Assembly (NCBI RefSeq): GCF_028009165.1
Contig: NC_079242.1
Coordinates: 2,418,001 to 2,482,000, forward strand
Direction: 5' to 3'
Source of the DNA: Akanthomyces muscarius
Lineage: Eukaryota > Ascomycota > Sordariomycetes > Hypocreales > Cordycipitaceae
DNA: 64,000 bases
Part shown: one piece after another, positions 1-11,995 of the stretch
Layout: each line of letters opens with the position of its first letter
How positions within the stretch are numbered: position 1 is the stretch's first letter
The notes under the pieces: model-generated
Told to the model about the DNA's origin: nothing
Database searches by the model: none
The model's input: only the letters and a program-made list of their open reading frames with translations
Made by a program: the position numbers and the translations under genes

Positions 1-1912
1 TTGCGTGCCGCAAAGTATTTTTGATCCGCTTTGCTCTTCTCGGCAATTAGTAGCTGTATCTTCTCTTCCAGACCAGCAAAGTCCATAACCCTCTTTTGTC
101 CTAGATCTCTCATCCTCTTGAACGCCCTTTCTATGGACGGTAATTCGTGATTGATGGCCTCGAAGTCTTTCTCCAATTTCTTAAATTTTTGGCGAAGTTC
201 ATCCTCACTCATCGTAGAAATATCCGTCACAGATTGCTCGTCTGCAGATGGCTTTAGTCTCTCGATTTCGGACTCCAGAGCAGAAATGCGGTCCTCTTTC
301 GCGGACACGAGCTCCTTCATGTGCTCTAGAGATAGTCTCTCTTGCTCCATGCTGGCTTTCCGTTGCGTATTCTCGGCCAAAATCTCATCTCGTGCAGATC
401 GAACACGGGCGAGGTCTTGATCTCTAGCAGCAATATCCGCCTCCAATTCCGAAGTGACTTGGCTAGCATCGGCTTCAAGCTGTATCCGGAACGTCGTTCG
501 CTCAGACTGTAGCTTTTCGGCCTCTTCCCGGAGCTGCTTGTTCGTCGCCTCCAAGTTGTTGATACGTTTAATAAGCTCCTCATTTTGACCCTTGAATTGC
601 TTGAAAACGTCCGTTCTGATAAAGTCATCATCCGACCAGGCTTCGCGTTTCGATTTGAGTGTCGAGTTCTCGTCTTGCAAAGTTCGTATCTCTCCCAACA
701 AGGAGTCGAGTTGCTCTTTCTGCTTGGTAGCCGCAGCAGCGGTTTCCTCATACTTAAGAAGTAGCTCTGCGCCAGCGCCATTTGAAGGCGCCGGCTCTTC
801 TGAACCTTCTTTAGTGGCGGATGGTGGTCGTGTAGCATTTGCGAATGCTTGCTGTTCCAACTTCTGCACTTGTGAACTCTTGGCGCGGTCTAGTTTCTTC
901 TCGGCCTTAAAATATCGTAGCGTAGCGGTATTGAGCTGCTCTGAAAGGGTGTCCTTTTCACTGTTTAGGCGATCCAATTTGAGAAGATATTCCTTCTGCG
1001 CAGCGAGAAGCCCTGTAATTCTCCCTTCGAGAGCCGATGCCTCAGGGGTGACTTCCCCTCGAAGCGCGGCGACTCTTTGAAGAAGAGTTTCCGTTTTGCT
1101 TATGATAGCTTTTCCTTTGTCCTGCAAATGACCTTGGAAGTGTTGTAAGTCCTTGAAGGAAACGCTGCTCAGGAATGGGGGGCCTGGAAATCATTATTAG
1201 CCACCATATATCTCATTGGGTAGGCCTGTCATCATACCATCGAGTTTCTTGGTTGGGATAGAAGCGTCGGCGAGCAGTTCAACTTCGTCAAGTATCTGGT
1301 GTTGCCGTTAGACTTCTGGCAATGAAAGGGTGACGCCACCACTTACTTGTTGCCACCAGGCATCAATTATCCTTATATGATCGTCATGGTGCACGGCTCG
1401 TTTGTGTACTTCTTCCAATCGCGATTCCGCCGTCGCGGCTCTGCGACTATATTCTTGCATTTGACGGTAGATGGCGCCTTTTGTGTAGACCTGGAAGGAA
1501 AAAAAAAAATCAGTACTTGAAGGAAACCGGACGTGACCTGCTTTGCCCTTGATGGTGTTGCTGCAATCGGGTAGCTCTGCGGGGGCGAAGCAAGCATGGG
1601 GCGCGAAACGGGGGCGCGGCACACGCATGCTGACCCAACTCATCGCAAAAGCAATCCAACCTGGTGGGAAAGGATTCAAAAAGAATAATTACGCTGTCGC
1701 TATTCCTTGTACGAGCGTTTCCAGGCTAGACCGCGCGCAAAGGCATCGGGTTGGGGCGCAGAAAGGTGTCGCGCGACACTTACTTCAATCCAGCTCTCCT
1801 CCTTCATCTCAGGGGCGTCGTCCTTGGGTTTGGATCCATTGACAGCGAGCCTTTTGCTCGGCGGCGCGAGATCATCAGCACTGCCAACGGCAGGCCTCTT
1901 CCTGTCCTCCAT
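1..1912 (-). CDS. BRE1: E3 ubiquitin-protein ligase BRE1 (3' end off window)
   Basis: Reads as fungal BRE1, the RING E3 that with Rad6 monoubiquitinates histone H2B in transcribed chromatin. The minus-strand exons are 1912-1784, 1490-1347, 1295-1238 and 1183 down to base 1. All introns have GT-AG ends and the frame stays open through the joins. The N-terminus ([11 protein letters not shown]...) is followed by a conserved block ([15 protein letters not shown], then DAWWQQ) and then a long heptad-rich coiled coil. About 504 residues are visible. The catalytic C-terminal RING finger, expected near residue 650-700, lies beyond the left edge, so its integrity cannot be judged. The start chosen is the ATG at 1912. 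An upstream in-frame Met would add a low-complexity stretch not expected in the family. The first intron (about 290 nt) is long for this window. The gene is divergent to BDP1. Confidence 0.9.
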
Positions 1913-2453
1913 CTTGGATGTCGTGGAGGAACGAGGGGATGTCGAGGGGGTCGTCACTGCAGGCATCAGAGGAGCGCCAATAGGGGGAGTCGTGCTGGTT
2001 GCGCTGAGAAGCTGTGGAGCGAGCACTTGGAATCAAGATGCGATACGCAACCAAGTCTCGTTCCGTAGCCAGCCGTGCAGGCGATCATCCACCAAATCAC
2101 GAGGGCGTGGGTAGTGAAGAGACGAGGTGATGACAGCCAGGAGTTTGAAATTTCCAAGTTGGCGGGCAAATCAAGACTCGCACGGCCGGCCCACTGCTAC
2201 AGTTGGCAGCGCGCACTAGCCACTTTTGCGGCGTGGTGTGGCTCTTATCGCCTCCCTGCCGCGGCTAAACTCCGTCTAAACTTGCCTATCGCTGCGCCTG
2301 TGGCCCGCCCGCCCAAAGAATTTCCAGTGAACGGCATCTGAATTCAGCGTGCTGGTCAGAGGCAAGCCAGCCAAAGTCCGCTCGACATGTAACACTAGGC
2401 CGCATCCCATAGGACAAGGACACCGATAGCATATTATTCGACAATCACTCACA
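1913..2453. promoter_or_regulatory. Divergent intergenic region BRE1/BDP1
   Basis: These 541 bases separate the start codons of two divergent genes and must hold both promoters and leaders. I see no clear TATA box and no open reading frame with family features. The BDP1 leader ends in an A-rich context (ACAATG) at its start codon. Confidence 0.5.
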
Positions 2454-4244
2454 ATGAGTTCCATGTTCAAGAAAAAGGGCGCGCCCGCCTTCAAGCCCAA
2501 GATTCCGTCGGCCAGAGCGCGCCCAGCAGCGCCCGCGCCCGCGCCAGCACCTGCCCCGATCACGAAACCTGTCGAGCCACCCGTGGCAGTTGATGATCCT
2601 GTCGAGGAGCCACCTGTCGAGGCTTCAGAAATCCAAGCACCCTCGGACTCGGTAGACCACTCTCAAAAACCCGACGAGCCTCCCACGCCGGAACCTTCAC
2701 AACCAAAACGGCGCCGCCGGTCAAGCGCCGCCTCGACAACCAAACCTTTACAAGACGCGGGCACACGCAAAGCATTGGCCGAAACTGCTAGAAGCAATGT
2801 TGCGGCCATTGCGGAAGGTACTCCCGCAGATATCCCTGCGGATACTACCGCTGTGACTCCCGACGACACCGTGAACCAGGTAGAAGATGCGCCAGCCACG
2901 CGGCGCCAGACTAGACAAAGGCGAGCCTCGCAAGCCGCACAGGCAAAACCCACAGCCGAAATACAGCAGCTCGAGACGCCACCATCGACGGAACAACAAG
3001 CTCCTGCGCCCAGTCTGGAATCGCAACCAGAAGCGCAAGCCGAGACTCCAGCCGCCGCTGTACCCAAGGTTACAAGACCAAGGCGCCGAGCGGCCGCGGC
3101 GGCAGCAGCAGCCGCTGAAGCGGCAGCCGAGGATGGCGAGGCATCTACTGCACGACCGAGGAAGCGAACGAGAAAGAGTGTTGCTGCTGCGGATGGCGAA
3201 GCTACGCCTACGGCTACGAAAACCAGAAAGCGAAAGACGGCGGCCACTGCAGGCGACAAGGAAAAGGCAGCGCCAAAAGCGCGACGGGCTCGATCAACCA
3301 CACCCGACGACTCTGAGAATAAAATGGTCGACCTGCAAACTCTGAAAATGTCCGATCTCACACGCGATCTGCACATTGGCAAAAAGTTCAGTCGACACGA
3401 CGAGCTGCGAGAGCGAGAGCGCAAGGCCCGCCTGCAGGCAAAGCTGAATAAGGAAGGCCTTGCCGTCAACGGCGACGGCTCACGCTCGGAAACGCCTCTC
3501 GACGAGCAAGCCCAACGAGTCAAGGCCGGCACACCTGGGTCCGGCACGCCCGGCGCCGCTGCTGCCGCCGACGGTGACGCCACGCCCAACGGCGGGCCCG
3601 CCCCCGCCGGACCGCAGTTCCGCATCGTCGACGGCCAGATTGTCGTGGACCAGAGCTCCCTCGTCATGGACCGGCACGCGCGCGCCGCCGCCGCCCACGC
3701 CGGCGAGGACATGGAGACCATCGAGGAAAACGACTTTACACGGCTCATCACGAGCAGCTCCTTCATGACCACGTCCAAGCTGCGCGGGCCCAACATCTGG
3801 ACCGACGCCGAGACGGAGCTCTTCTACCGCGGCCTCAGCATGTTCGGCACCGAGTTCCAGATGATCTCGCACATGTTCCCCGGCAAGCAGCGCCGCCACG
3901 TCAAGCTCAAGTTCAACCGCGAGGAGCGCTGCAACCCGGCGCGTGTCGACGCGGCCCTCATCGGCGAGAAGACGACCAAGATGGACCTCGACGAGTACAA
4001 GCTCCTCACCGGCACCGAGTTCGAGTCGGTCGAGAGCATCATGGCCGAGCAGCGCAAGATTGAGGAGGGCTACGAGGCCGAGCGCCAGCGCATCGCCGCC
4101 GAGCAGGCCGAGATTATGCGCAAGAAGAAGGAGGAGCTCTTTGCGGATGATGACAATGCAGCGGCCAAGAAGAAGGGCAAGAAAAAGGGCAAGCAGGCGG
4201 TCGCGTACGGGCTCAATGGCGAGCCCATTGTCAACGACGCGTAA
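2454..4244 (+). CDS. BDP1: TFIIIB subunit Bdp1 (B'')
   Basis: Encodes 596 residues in a single exon. Bdp1 is the third subunit of TFIIIB, which with TBP and Brf1 recruits RNA polymerase III to tRNA and 5S promoters in the nucleus. The diagnostic part is an extended SANT/Myb domain at about residues 445-520 (NIWTDAETELFYRGLSMFG, then FPGKQRRHVKLKFNREE). It is preceded at about 295-335 by a basic conserved stretch containing LHIGKKFSRHDELRERERKA. The N-terminal half is low complexity, rich in Pro, Ala, Glu and Lys, and probably disordered. The C-terminus is a charged helix ending in a Lys-rich tail (KKKGKKKGKQ). The start follows directly from the family N-terminus MSSMFKKKGAPAFKP. The third quarter of the gene is noticeably more GC-rich than the N-terminal part. 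Confidence 0.92.
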   Translation: MSSMFKKKGAPAFKPKIPSARARPAAPAPAPAPAPITKPVEPPVAVDDPVEEPPVEASEIQAPSDSVDHSQKPDEPPTPEPSQPKRRRRSSAASTTKPLQDAGTRKALAETARSNVAAIAEGTPADIPADTTAVTPDDTVNQVEDAPATRRQTRQRRASQAAQAKPTAEIQQLETPPSTEQQAPAPSLESQPEAQAETPAAAVPKVTRPRRRAAAAAAAAAEAAAEDGEASTARPRKRTRKSVAAADGEATPTATKTRKRKTAATAGDKEKAAPKARRARSTTPDDSENKMVDLQTLKMSDLTRDLHIGKKFSRHDELRERERKARLQAKLNKEGLAVNGDGSRSETPLDEQAQRVKAGTPGSGTPGAAAAADGDATPNGGPAPAGPQFRIVDGQIVVDQSSLVMDRHARAAAAHAGEDMETIEENDFTRLITSSSFMTTSKLRGPNIWTDAETELFYRGLSMFGTEFQMISHMFPGKQRRHVKLKFNREERCNPARVDAALIGEKTTKMDLDEYKLLTGTEFESVESIMAEQRKIEEGYEAERQRIAAEQAEIMRKKKEELFADDDNAAAKKKGKKKGKQAVAYGLNGEPIVNDA

Positions 4245-4819
4245 ACAAGAAGAAAGAAAGAACACGTCATGTTCGCTATGCTCGAGATTCGGAAACAGTC
4301 GGCTTGGATGAACGGTGGATGAACGTAGAAAGGAAAACGATTGGAATTGGACGAGTATGAATTGCATTGGATTCGGCGCACGTTGGGTTTTTTTTTTTTT
4401 TTTTTTTTTTGGGTTTTGTATATCTGGGAGGCACAGATCCTTTTGCATGATTATTGCAACCGCTTGTATTTTTATTTTTATTTTTTTTTTGAATCGATAC
4501 CCTGGTATTTATTAGGTTTTATTTCTTTACAGGGTGTACGATAGTACAAGTTCAGCCTTCGAGAATTGTTTTAGGAAAATAGAAATCATATACCATAGCT
4601 TCATTTTCTCGCTAAGATATCTCAGAGGCCAAACAATGTCATACGATTGCCCGCTGTCACTTCATGAGAACCTTGTCCACGTGGCCGAGTCTCGTCTCAG
4701 CGGCATTCAGAAGCAAGATATATGCAAACAAATGCTAGCAAATTGATTCTTTTTTTTGGCGAAGTAATAAATTTCTTTCTCATTATCGTAAACTAAACCC
4801 ACACGTTCCAATATTCTCT
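4245..4819. other. Convergent 3' region BDP1/RAD23 with poly-T run
   Basis: Holds the 3' untranslated regions of two converging genes. It contains an uninterrupted run of 23 T at 4388-4410 and a second T-rich tract near 4466-4490. No coding potential is seen. Confidence 0.6.
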
Positions 4820-6441
4820 TCATTGGCTCGCGGGTGGCTGCTCGTCTTCGGGCTGGTCGAATAGAAAGTTGGCAGCGAGCTCCTCGTTCTTGTCGCAAGC
4901 AAAGTAGGCCTGGATAGCCTGGTCTCTGTCGAAGCCAAGACGGCACAGCTAAAGGATGATTAGTACTTGTTGGGCAAGAGTGTACGGCGAAAGTTTGTAA
5001 ACGTACGCGCTCAATAGCATCGCGTTCCTCCTCGGTGACAGAAATGGCCTGGGCGCCGGGAGGCAGAGGGACGTCGTCTTCGGCATCCTCGCCGAGGAGC
5101 TGGAGGAAAGCGTCGGGGTTAGAGGCAATGAGCTGGGCAAGCTGGGGGTTACCAGCGCCGAGCTGTTGCAAGATAGGCTCTAGCATCTGGGGCTGCTGTT
5201 GTACAACTTGGCGGAGCTGTTGGAACTGAGGGTTGGTGCGCAGGAAATCTAGGTTTCCGAGATCAGCACCGGCAGCAGCAGCAGCAGCAGCAGCAGCATC
5301 GCCGCTGCCGCCACGGGATCCACCAGTACCACCAGCCTGGGCGGCGAGATCGAACAGATTGACGCTTCCACCCTCCTCATCGCCACCGGTCTGTGTCGTT
5401 TGAGGGGCAGCAGCAGCTGGGGCAGCAGACGCAGCAGCAGCGGCCGCTTGACGAGCCTGCTGCTCCTGTTGGATGTTGTCAGGGATGCCCTGATCTGCAT
5501 GTTAGTCGCGTCGAAACATCTAGGAAGACGTGGAGAAAGGCGCTTACGTTCAAAAGGTACTCGACAGCTCTGTCAGGGTTGTTAAAGGCAGCACGCATAG
5601 CAGCCTCAATCTGGCTTCTCTCAAAGCCCATGGCCTCCATGCTTGTGATGGCGGCAGCGCGCTCGGCGCCCATGGTGAGACCGGCCGAGTCGCCGCCAGC
5701 AGGGGCCTCGGCATCGGTGCCGCGGTTGGGGGTCGGTGTCGCGGGAGGCGCATTACTTTGAGCAACGGACGACTGGTTAGGAGCAGCAGGGACGGCGGGA
5801 GTGCCTGCGACGGGTTGGGCTGGTGTGGCGGGAGGAGCAGCGGCGGACGGCGCAGCAGCAGCTGGCTTTTCCTTGGGCTGCAGAGAGCGAGTTAGAAGTT
5901 GGCGCAAGAGACAGGGGCATTGTGAGGCGAAAGATGGGACTCACCTTGTTCACCATGCAGACAACGAAGCCCTTCTCCTCAATGTTGTACGAGGCGACTG
6001 TCTCCTCATCCTTCAAAATCTTGCCTAGGGTATTGGTTAGGAATGGCGGGGCATGTGAGGCGGGGTTCGATCGTCCGCACCTGAGTAGATGAGCTTCTGA
6101 TGCTTAGGGTCCCATCCCTTTTCGGCAGAAATCTTCTCCTTGACGGCGGAGATCTGTGGCAAAACTGTTTTAGCATCGCAGGATCAGATCGGCGGCAGTC
6201 GGGCAGCCAGGACGGGGCGGACGGAGCCGCCTCGGGGTATGGCAGCTTACCAGGTCTGTGGGCTCGACTTCGAGGGTGAATTTCTGCTGCTTGAGATCCT
6301 GCGCAAGACGTTTGTCAGCTTCCGGCGTCGCCTCATCTCGAAAAAGTGTCGGCGGCTGGTGGGCTGCGGCACAATGAATGCCTCCATCTCCAGTTCGCCG
6401 ATCCTCAAGGTGGCAAAACATACTCTAAAGGTAACCTTCAT
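4820..6441 (-). CDS. RAD23: UV excision repair protein Rad23
   Basis: Encodes 386 residues from seven exons: 6441-6424, 6298-6251, 6153-6081, 6024-5945, 5877-5548, 5489-5007 and 4948-4820. All introns are GT-AG and the frame is consistent. Domain order matches Rad23: ubiquitin-like domain at 1-73 (MKVTFR... then KLIYSGKILKDEETVASYNI), a Pro/Ala linker, UBA1 at about 143-183 (ITSMEAMGFERSQIEAAMRA), an XPC/Rad4-binding STI1-like domain at about 258-315 (FLRTNPQFQQLRQVVQQQP), and C-terminal UBA2 (LCRLGFDRDQAIQAYFACDK). Rad23 stabilises Rad4 in nucleotide excision repair and shuttles ubiquitinated substrates to the proteasome. The first coding exon is only 18 nt, so gene finders could miss it. 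A GCA repeat at 5272-5298 encodes a poly-Ala run before the STI1 domain. Confidence 0.95.
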
Positions 6442-7472
6442 GATGGGCGGGTGTGGCAGCTGGACGGCTGCGGCGAAGAAAAAACACAGGTACAAAGGAA
6501 TAGCAGGGCGGGTGAGTGTGGCCGGAGGAAGAGATGGCAAGGACAGCGGTGCGAAGAACAGACTGTCGACTTGGTGTATGCAAAAGGCAGGTTACTAACG
6601 GGCCGGCGCTTCGCGGTGCTGTGGTTTGGCTGGCTGCGTTTTTGATGTGGAGGCGTTCGATTGCCTGAATGCCGTTGGCCTGGCGCCTCTGTGCGGTGGG
6701 GAATACCTCGCCTGCGACTTGCTGGAGGTGCTGGAAGTTTACAGAAGACCTGCGCCACAGTTTCAACCCCATCAGCGCATCTCGGCGCGCCAAAGACGAG
6801 ATTCGCAGCGCCAGTGTCCGCTGTAATGATCCATGCTGTATGGGCTGCCTTGGCTGCAGGTGGCCATGGCCAGGCATCCACAGACTGACGAAGTCCAGGC
6901 TGCAGCTCTGGTGGGGCAGCCTGCTGAGGAACAACGTGTGCGTCATAACACCATATCGCACAATTGTGTTTGGAGACGTCACAGAACACCGGCTCGATAA
7001 GACACGCCATGGAGCTTTCCGACATTGAAGCAACATAGTAGGACAATTGCGCTCGTAGAGCCCATTTTCATAAATAACTGGATAGGGCCTCAATATGTCA
7101 TCATTACGTTTGCCAGGCTGCAAGCTGAGCTAAATCAGCATCAAGTACCTATAGTACACTTCAACATATACAACGATATCCAAACAAAAATTGAACATAT
7201 CAATCGTTCACAAAACAGGTACCCAAAACTCCAAGACCAAGAGCCAAATTTCAAAACAAAACAGCCTCCCCATAAACGCCTTGCTTGTTAAATTATGTGC
7301 GGACCTGCTCATAAAAGTCCAAAACTCCCATTATAAGTACAATTTAGATTTGGCAAGCCAAACCCGAAAGAAGAGGAAGTATTAAAAGGTTAGGATCGAA
7401 ATCGCAAAAAAAAAAAAAAAGAAAAGAAAAAAAAGAATGGAAGAGTGCCGCTCAAAGACCAAGCTCGGTGAC
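6442..7472. other. Intergenic, RAD23 promoter side
   Basis: Lies upstream of RAD23 and downstream of the membrane-protein gene. The half near 7100-7440 is AT-rich and ends in an A-rich tract at about 7407-7437, probably part of the 3' UTR of the minus-strand gene. No credible coding sequence is seen. Confidence 0.5.
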
Positions 7473-8795
7473 TCAGTGCACAGGAGCCCGTAAACCAGTG
7501 CGACTTGAGGATTTGCGTGGAATTGGGGGAACTTTGCTGTTCAACACCCAGTCAGGCACTGGGGGTGTCATTTTCCTTTCCTGCTCTGGCGCCTTTTCTC
7601 CGACACTGCCAGAGTCCATGTGCTGAACAAACGGGCTGCGCGACATGGTCGGCAGGCTTCCGCTACGGACGCGAGGGAGTTGCCTGGTAGAGTCATGTTG
7701 GAAAATTATTTGGCCAGCCTCCGGCGCGGCATCCACCCTTGTACCCGGAGTCAGGATAGGCGGGGTGCTGGGAGAGTCTGACCGGAACAGTGGATGAATG
7801 TGCAGCTCGCTAGGGCTGGCCGGAGCTCTCCCGCGCGGGATTGGTCGCCTTGTCGCCGGGCTGTGGCTGCGGCTGCGCTTCAGAATCGGTCGTGGTGGTG
7901 CCAAGTCCAGGATGCTGACAGGGTTGACACTGGTTCGAGGGCTGGCGGGAATCGTTTCCAGAGTGCAACTGCGGGTGATGGGCGATGTGCTGACTTCCAT
8001 GACAACTTGGCGATTGCGCACATCGACAGATGACGTGTCCCAGGTATCGAAGCTTTCCTGAGTAGCATTCGGGCCGGATGTATCGATTGTAAGAGTTTGC
8101 GTGCTGTCTTTTGACTGCAGTAGCCTTGTTCGCGAAGATGTATGGCGAATGGCTTGTGGGAACGCAAGCTTAATAGGGCTGGCCTGGACGAGCTTATTGC
8201 GCAGTGAGGGTGGAGTTTCTTTCAGCCCAAAAGACTCAGACTCCTCCGAGTCACTTTTCCTCGGTAGCGTCTGGCTGTAGCGAATAGACTTGACATATGC
8301 GACTGGTGACCACGGCGAAGCTTCCCTCGTGGCGAAGAGGTGGCGCGCGCCGGCTCTTTTTTGGTGTAGCTGTGCAAAGTGTATCGTCATGAATGCAATC
8401 TGACTGGCGACAGCAACGGCCAAAATGACCGAGACGCTAACAATCTTTGGCGAGCGGTCGGACAGAACTCGGTCGTCGTAGCTGCTAGAGGTCTCCAGCG
8501 ATACCAATGTAAGAGCGGCAGCGACTAGCGAGATGATGCTAGCTAGGACTCCAAGACCAAAGGCGATACCAGTGTATGGCCTCGAAATCTCGCGAATCTT
8601 CGCTAGCGCATGCGCTGATATGAACCAAGACAGCAGTATGAGAAGGGTGCCCTGTAGAGCCGCAGCGGCAATGGCTGTGGCCCTGGCCGCGGGGAGAGTC
8701 GACAGATTTGAAGAGAGCATAGCAAGGCATGCTGTTGCGCCGGTCGTGGTGGAAATAGAAACGACGGCCAGAATGGCAAGCGATATTCGTGCCAT
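7473..8795 (-). CDS. Four-helix membrane protein with long disordered tail, function unknown
   Basis: A single-exon frame of 440 residues that I cannot assign to a named family. The N-terminal third has four hydrophobic segments at about residues 3-30, 38-63, 73-98 and 116-140. The first could be read as a signal peptide but is better taken as a helix. The remaining 300 residues are hydrophilic and rich in Ser, Pro, Arg and Thr (for example RPILKRSRSHSPATRRP), as in a cytoplasmic disordered tail with many candidate phosphosites. The C-terminus carries a tidier block (PPVPDWVLNSKVPPIPRKSS) of the kind that is often the conserved part in such fungal proteins. This is topology and composition only, so no function is inferred. 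It lies between RAD23 and the photolyase on the opposite strand. Confidence 0.75.
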   Translation of the reverse strand: MARISLAILAVVSISTTTGATACLAMLSSNLSTLPAARATAIAAAALQGTLLILLSWFISAHALAKIREISRPYTGIAFGLGVLASIISLVAAALTLVSLETSSSYDDRVLSDRSPKIVSVSVILAVAVASQIAFMTIHFAQLHQKRAGARHLFATREASPWSPVAYVKSIRYSQTLPRKSDSEESESFGLKETPPSLRNKLVQASPIKLAFPQAIRHTSSRTRLLQSKDSTQTLTIDTSGPNATQESFDTWDTSSVDVRNRQVVMEVSTSPITRSCTLETIPASPRTSVNPVSILDLAPPRPILKRSRSHSPATRRPIPRGRAPASPSELHIHPLFRSDSPSTPPILTPGTRVDAAPEAGQIIFQHDSTRQLPRVRSGSLPTMSRSPFVQHMDSGSVGEKAPEQERKMTPPVPDWVLNSKVPPIPRKSSSRTGLRAPVH

Positions 8796-11700
8796 TGTAT
8801 GAGCAAGCTCAGTTATTGAGTAGCAACAAGCGAGGTTGGCGCAACGACTCGGGGCGGGTATTGTTTAAAAGGGTTCCTCACGGCAGAGACGGCGCCGCGA
8901 GATATAGCAGCCCCTGCGATAGAGGAGCCGATAATAGAACAATGTTTATGTCGTCGGATGCAAGTGATTTGTAACGGCAGCAACGTCCCTTAATGTCGTG
9001 GTCGGATGTTTGCTGTTTCTTTGGCAGAGTGGGGTGGAACCTGGGGCTGCGTTTTGAGGTGTAAGTGGTAAGGCGACAACGTCTGATGATACAAAAGCTC
9101 GGGTCTCTGCGAATGGGCACACAAACAATTGGCGAAAAGGGAAGTCGGAGACAATTTGGTGATGCGAAAGCTCAAGTCGGAGATTTATTCGGTTTGGTGT
9201 TTGGTGGTTGTAAACAGGTGCAGAATGAGAGGAGGATAGAGTGGCCGCAGATGTTAATCTCGGCGGCAGCGAATACACTGACACTCCAGCGCCGACAAGA
9301 GCGGGGTTGTGTGATTCGGTCTCAACAGCAACGGCCCGACGAAAATGAACACAAATCTGGTTCTTGATCCCCAGGGAATAAACAATTGGAGGCTTCTAGA
9401 CGATTGGAATGCAGAGAGTAGTGGTGAGCCAATGGGCGTTGTGTGGTTGTCAAATGAGGCTAGTGTAGTGCTGTGTCAACGGTCCTGTGGAATGGACTTT
9501 TCCGACTTGATCAGAAGTCGATAGTTAAGCGAGAAGTGACAAAGGGAAGCGAGTAAATCTGGAGTATGGAGCGACAACGAATGACAGGGTCGGAATATCA
9601 CGACCAGGAGCGCACAATGCCAGAAAGAAGGGAAGATTGAGAAGGGCAGATATCGCGGGGGCGTAATGAGGGGAAGACGTCTTAAGTCTTAATCGAGGAG
9701 GGCAGCAGAACGCGTCTCGGCACCAGGGCACACGAGGAAAGAGAAGAAGAAAAAACGAGCCGCAGTCGAGGCGAGCCCACATGCAAGTCGACAAAAAGAA
9801 AGGCAGGGCACACAAAGCTGAACTTTCAGACTGGTGGTGGTGTAGCGTGCTGCGCTCTCCTTCGTCCCTGCATAAGCAATCATGGTGGAGCGGAACGAGC
9901 TAGCCCAGGGCCATCTGCACGTAATTATTGCACCGGCTCCAGCGGCCCCATTGAATCAGATGCAAGGACGCGACCGATCGTAAGGTACGGTGCCTGGCGG
10001 ATTGGTGCTTGTTTGGCTTTGGCCGGCCGTACTGTCTCATTGCAATCACGGCTCTGCAGGAAGCTTGTGGAGGGGGAGAGGGGCTTCCAGCCAGCCCAGT
10101 GGCCATGGCGCCGTCCTCCTGCAGCAGTGTGTGTGTGTGTGTGTATGTAAGACTGGACGAGCTGCATCTGCCATCTGCGACTTGTTGACAAAGGCATGCT
10201 GCATTCCAGTGCATCCCGGCCGCAGGGCACCAGATACGTCACTTGACTGCGCATCCTCGCAGCAGTCGACCGCAGGTCTAGATGGTGTCGTGGCCGTGGT
10301 CGACTCAATCCCCAGAGAAGCCCTCAACAATGCTGGTGGACCTGCGCCATAAACGTGTTTACAGGCTCGGGGAGAATTGAAACGTGCTAGTAGCGAGTCG
10401 AGGCTAGATGGTGGGATGCCAGCTCTATTCGTCTTTTTGCTGGGAGCTTATTGTCCGCGTGCTTCACGTCGACCTTGAAGCAACTGCAGGGCCGACGACA
10501 ACAACAACCTCGAATCGATAGTTGTTGATGTCCCAGAGTTTCAGTCATGAGTCAATCGGGTCGAATCGAAAGACACCAAATCGATTGTTTTTCGATCACG
10601 AACATGTTGCAGAGCTGTTGATTTCTGAGGGCCGCCCCGCAAAGTCGAGCTGGGGAGCAATTTCGTTTGGTCGCCCACCATCTCGGGCGACTTGGCAGTG
10701 ATTGGCGCGCGGGGCATTTCAAAAAAGTTTATTTCTGGACGCGTCGTGAACGCGTCGTCCGGCGCTGGGGATCGCAATATTTTGGATCGCTGGCGGCTTT
10801 GTAAGATTCAACAATGGTCTCGGCAGCGAACGATGGTGCACGATGGCAAACAAACACATGGCCCGTGTGGGATAGATTTCAAGACAAAGCCCACAGCAAA
10901 TCGTCTTCTGTTGCCAAAATAATTTCCAGAGGGCCTCCCTGCTGCAGGGCTGGTGACGGTACCTGGAAGCCCACTAAAAAAGACGCTGCCACCTGCCTGC
11001 GAGCTGGCGGTTGGTGGAACCTGGCACCTGGCACCTGGGCACTGGGTTGTAGCCGTGGTTCCATCTCAGGTGCCCGCTGGCCGACGCTGATCATTGAGGC
11101 CAATGTCCTACAAACGACCACCTCCTCCAGCAAAAGCAACCTCCCTGCACCAAAAAGCCGTGTCTTGCTACAATTTCATCCATCATAGACATGCATGCGG
11201 TCCAGATTCTTGCGGCAACCTGATGATTTTGCTCTGCCCAGCGTCCCTCGCCGGTCTGCTGTTCCCCCAACACTGTCGCGGCATGGCGCTCTGCCACCTC
11301 ACGCACATAGCGCAAAGTCCTAAAACGAACACAGAGTCAATCAAACAAATTAATTGTCTCTTTTCTTTCTCCTTCGACCATCGCCAAGCTTAGACAAAGA
11401 CGAACCATGTACTTGCTTTGCCCTAACAGCCCGCTACAGCCAACAACAAGCCTCGTTTGCTCTGCCGAGACAAAATGGCTGTACGCTGGTGTAAGCCTTC
11501 GCCAGCACAACCATCGTGCGACGATGGCATCCAAGCTCAACCGACAAAGGAAAAATAGGGGATAAATTGCATTCTCATGCACGAGTTGTGTTGCATAAGC
11601 CTCGCTGCTTTGGCGCTTTCTTTTTCTCCTTTTCTTTTTCTTTTTTTGCTTTTGCGTCATCATTTTCCGCCAAGGCAGACCAGATGGACCATGCTTGCTA

Positions 11701-11995
11701 ATTTGCTGCGTAACTGCTGGGTCGTCTCCTTTACAGGCACGGCACTATTCAACTCGGCCGTCCAATTCGACCGAGATCAGAATTGAAAATTGGTCGCATT
11801 GTAATCGTAACAAGTCCCTGCATCGGAAGGCGGCTGCATAGCTTCGGGTGTCCAATTGAGTTCCGGCGCGCTGACATCATGGATCCTCTAAGCGGCTACC
11901 GAAACATCGATGCCGCCTCCATATTGTCTTGACCGGCTTGACTCTTTCACCAGCCTCACTAATATCGTGCAGCACCGTTTACACCAGAGGCAAAA
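8796..11995. other. 3.2-kb divergent intergenic region with a short GT repeat
   Basis: Separates the start of the minus-strand membrane protein from the start of the photolyase. Open frames here are short, overlap on both strands and show no family features. A (GT)9 microsatellite lies at 10127-10144. T-rich and CT-rich stretches occur near 11350-11390 and 11625-11650. It presumably contains long leaders and the photolyase promoter. I could not identify specific light-response elements with confidence. Confidence 0.45.

Noticed and set aside
2663..3796. 377-codon frame antisense to BDP1
   Set aside because: A shadow of a GC-rich coding strand. The plus frame carries the SANT domain and conserved Bdp1 blocks.
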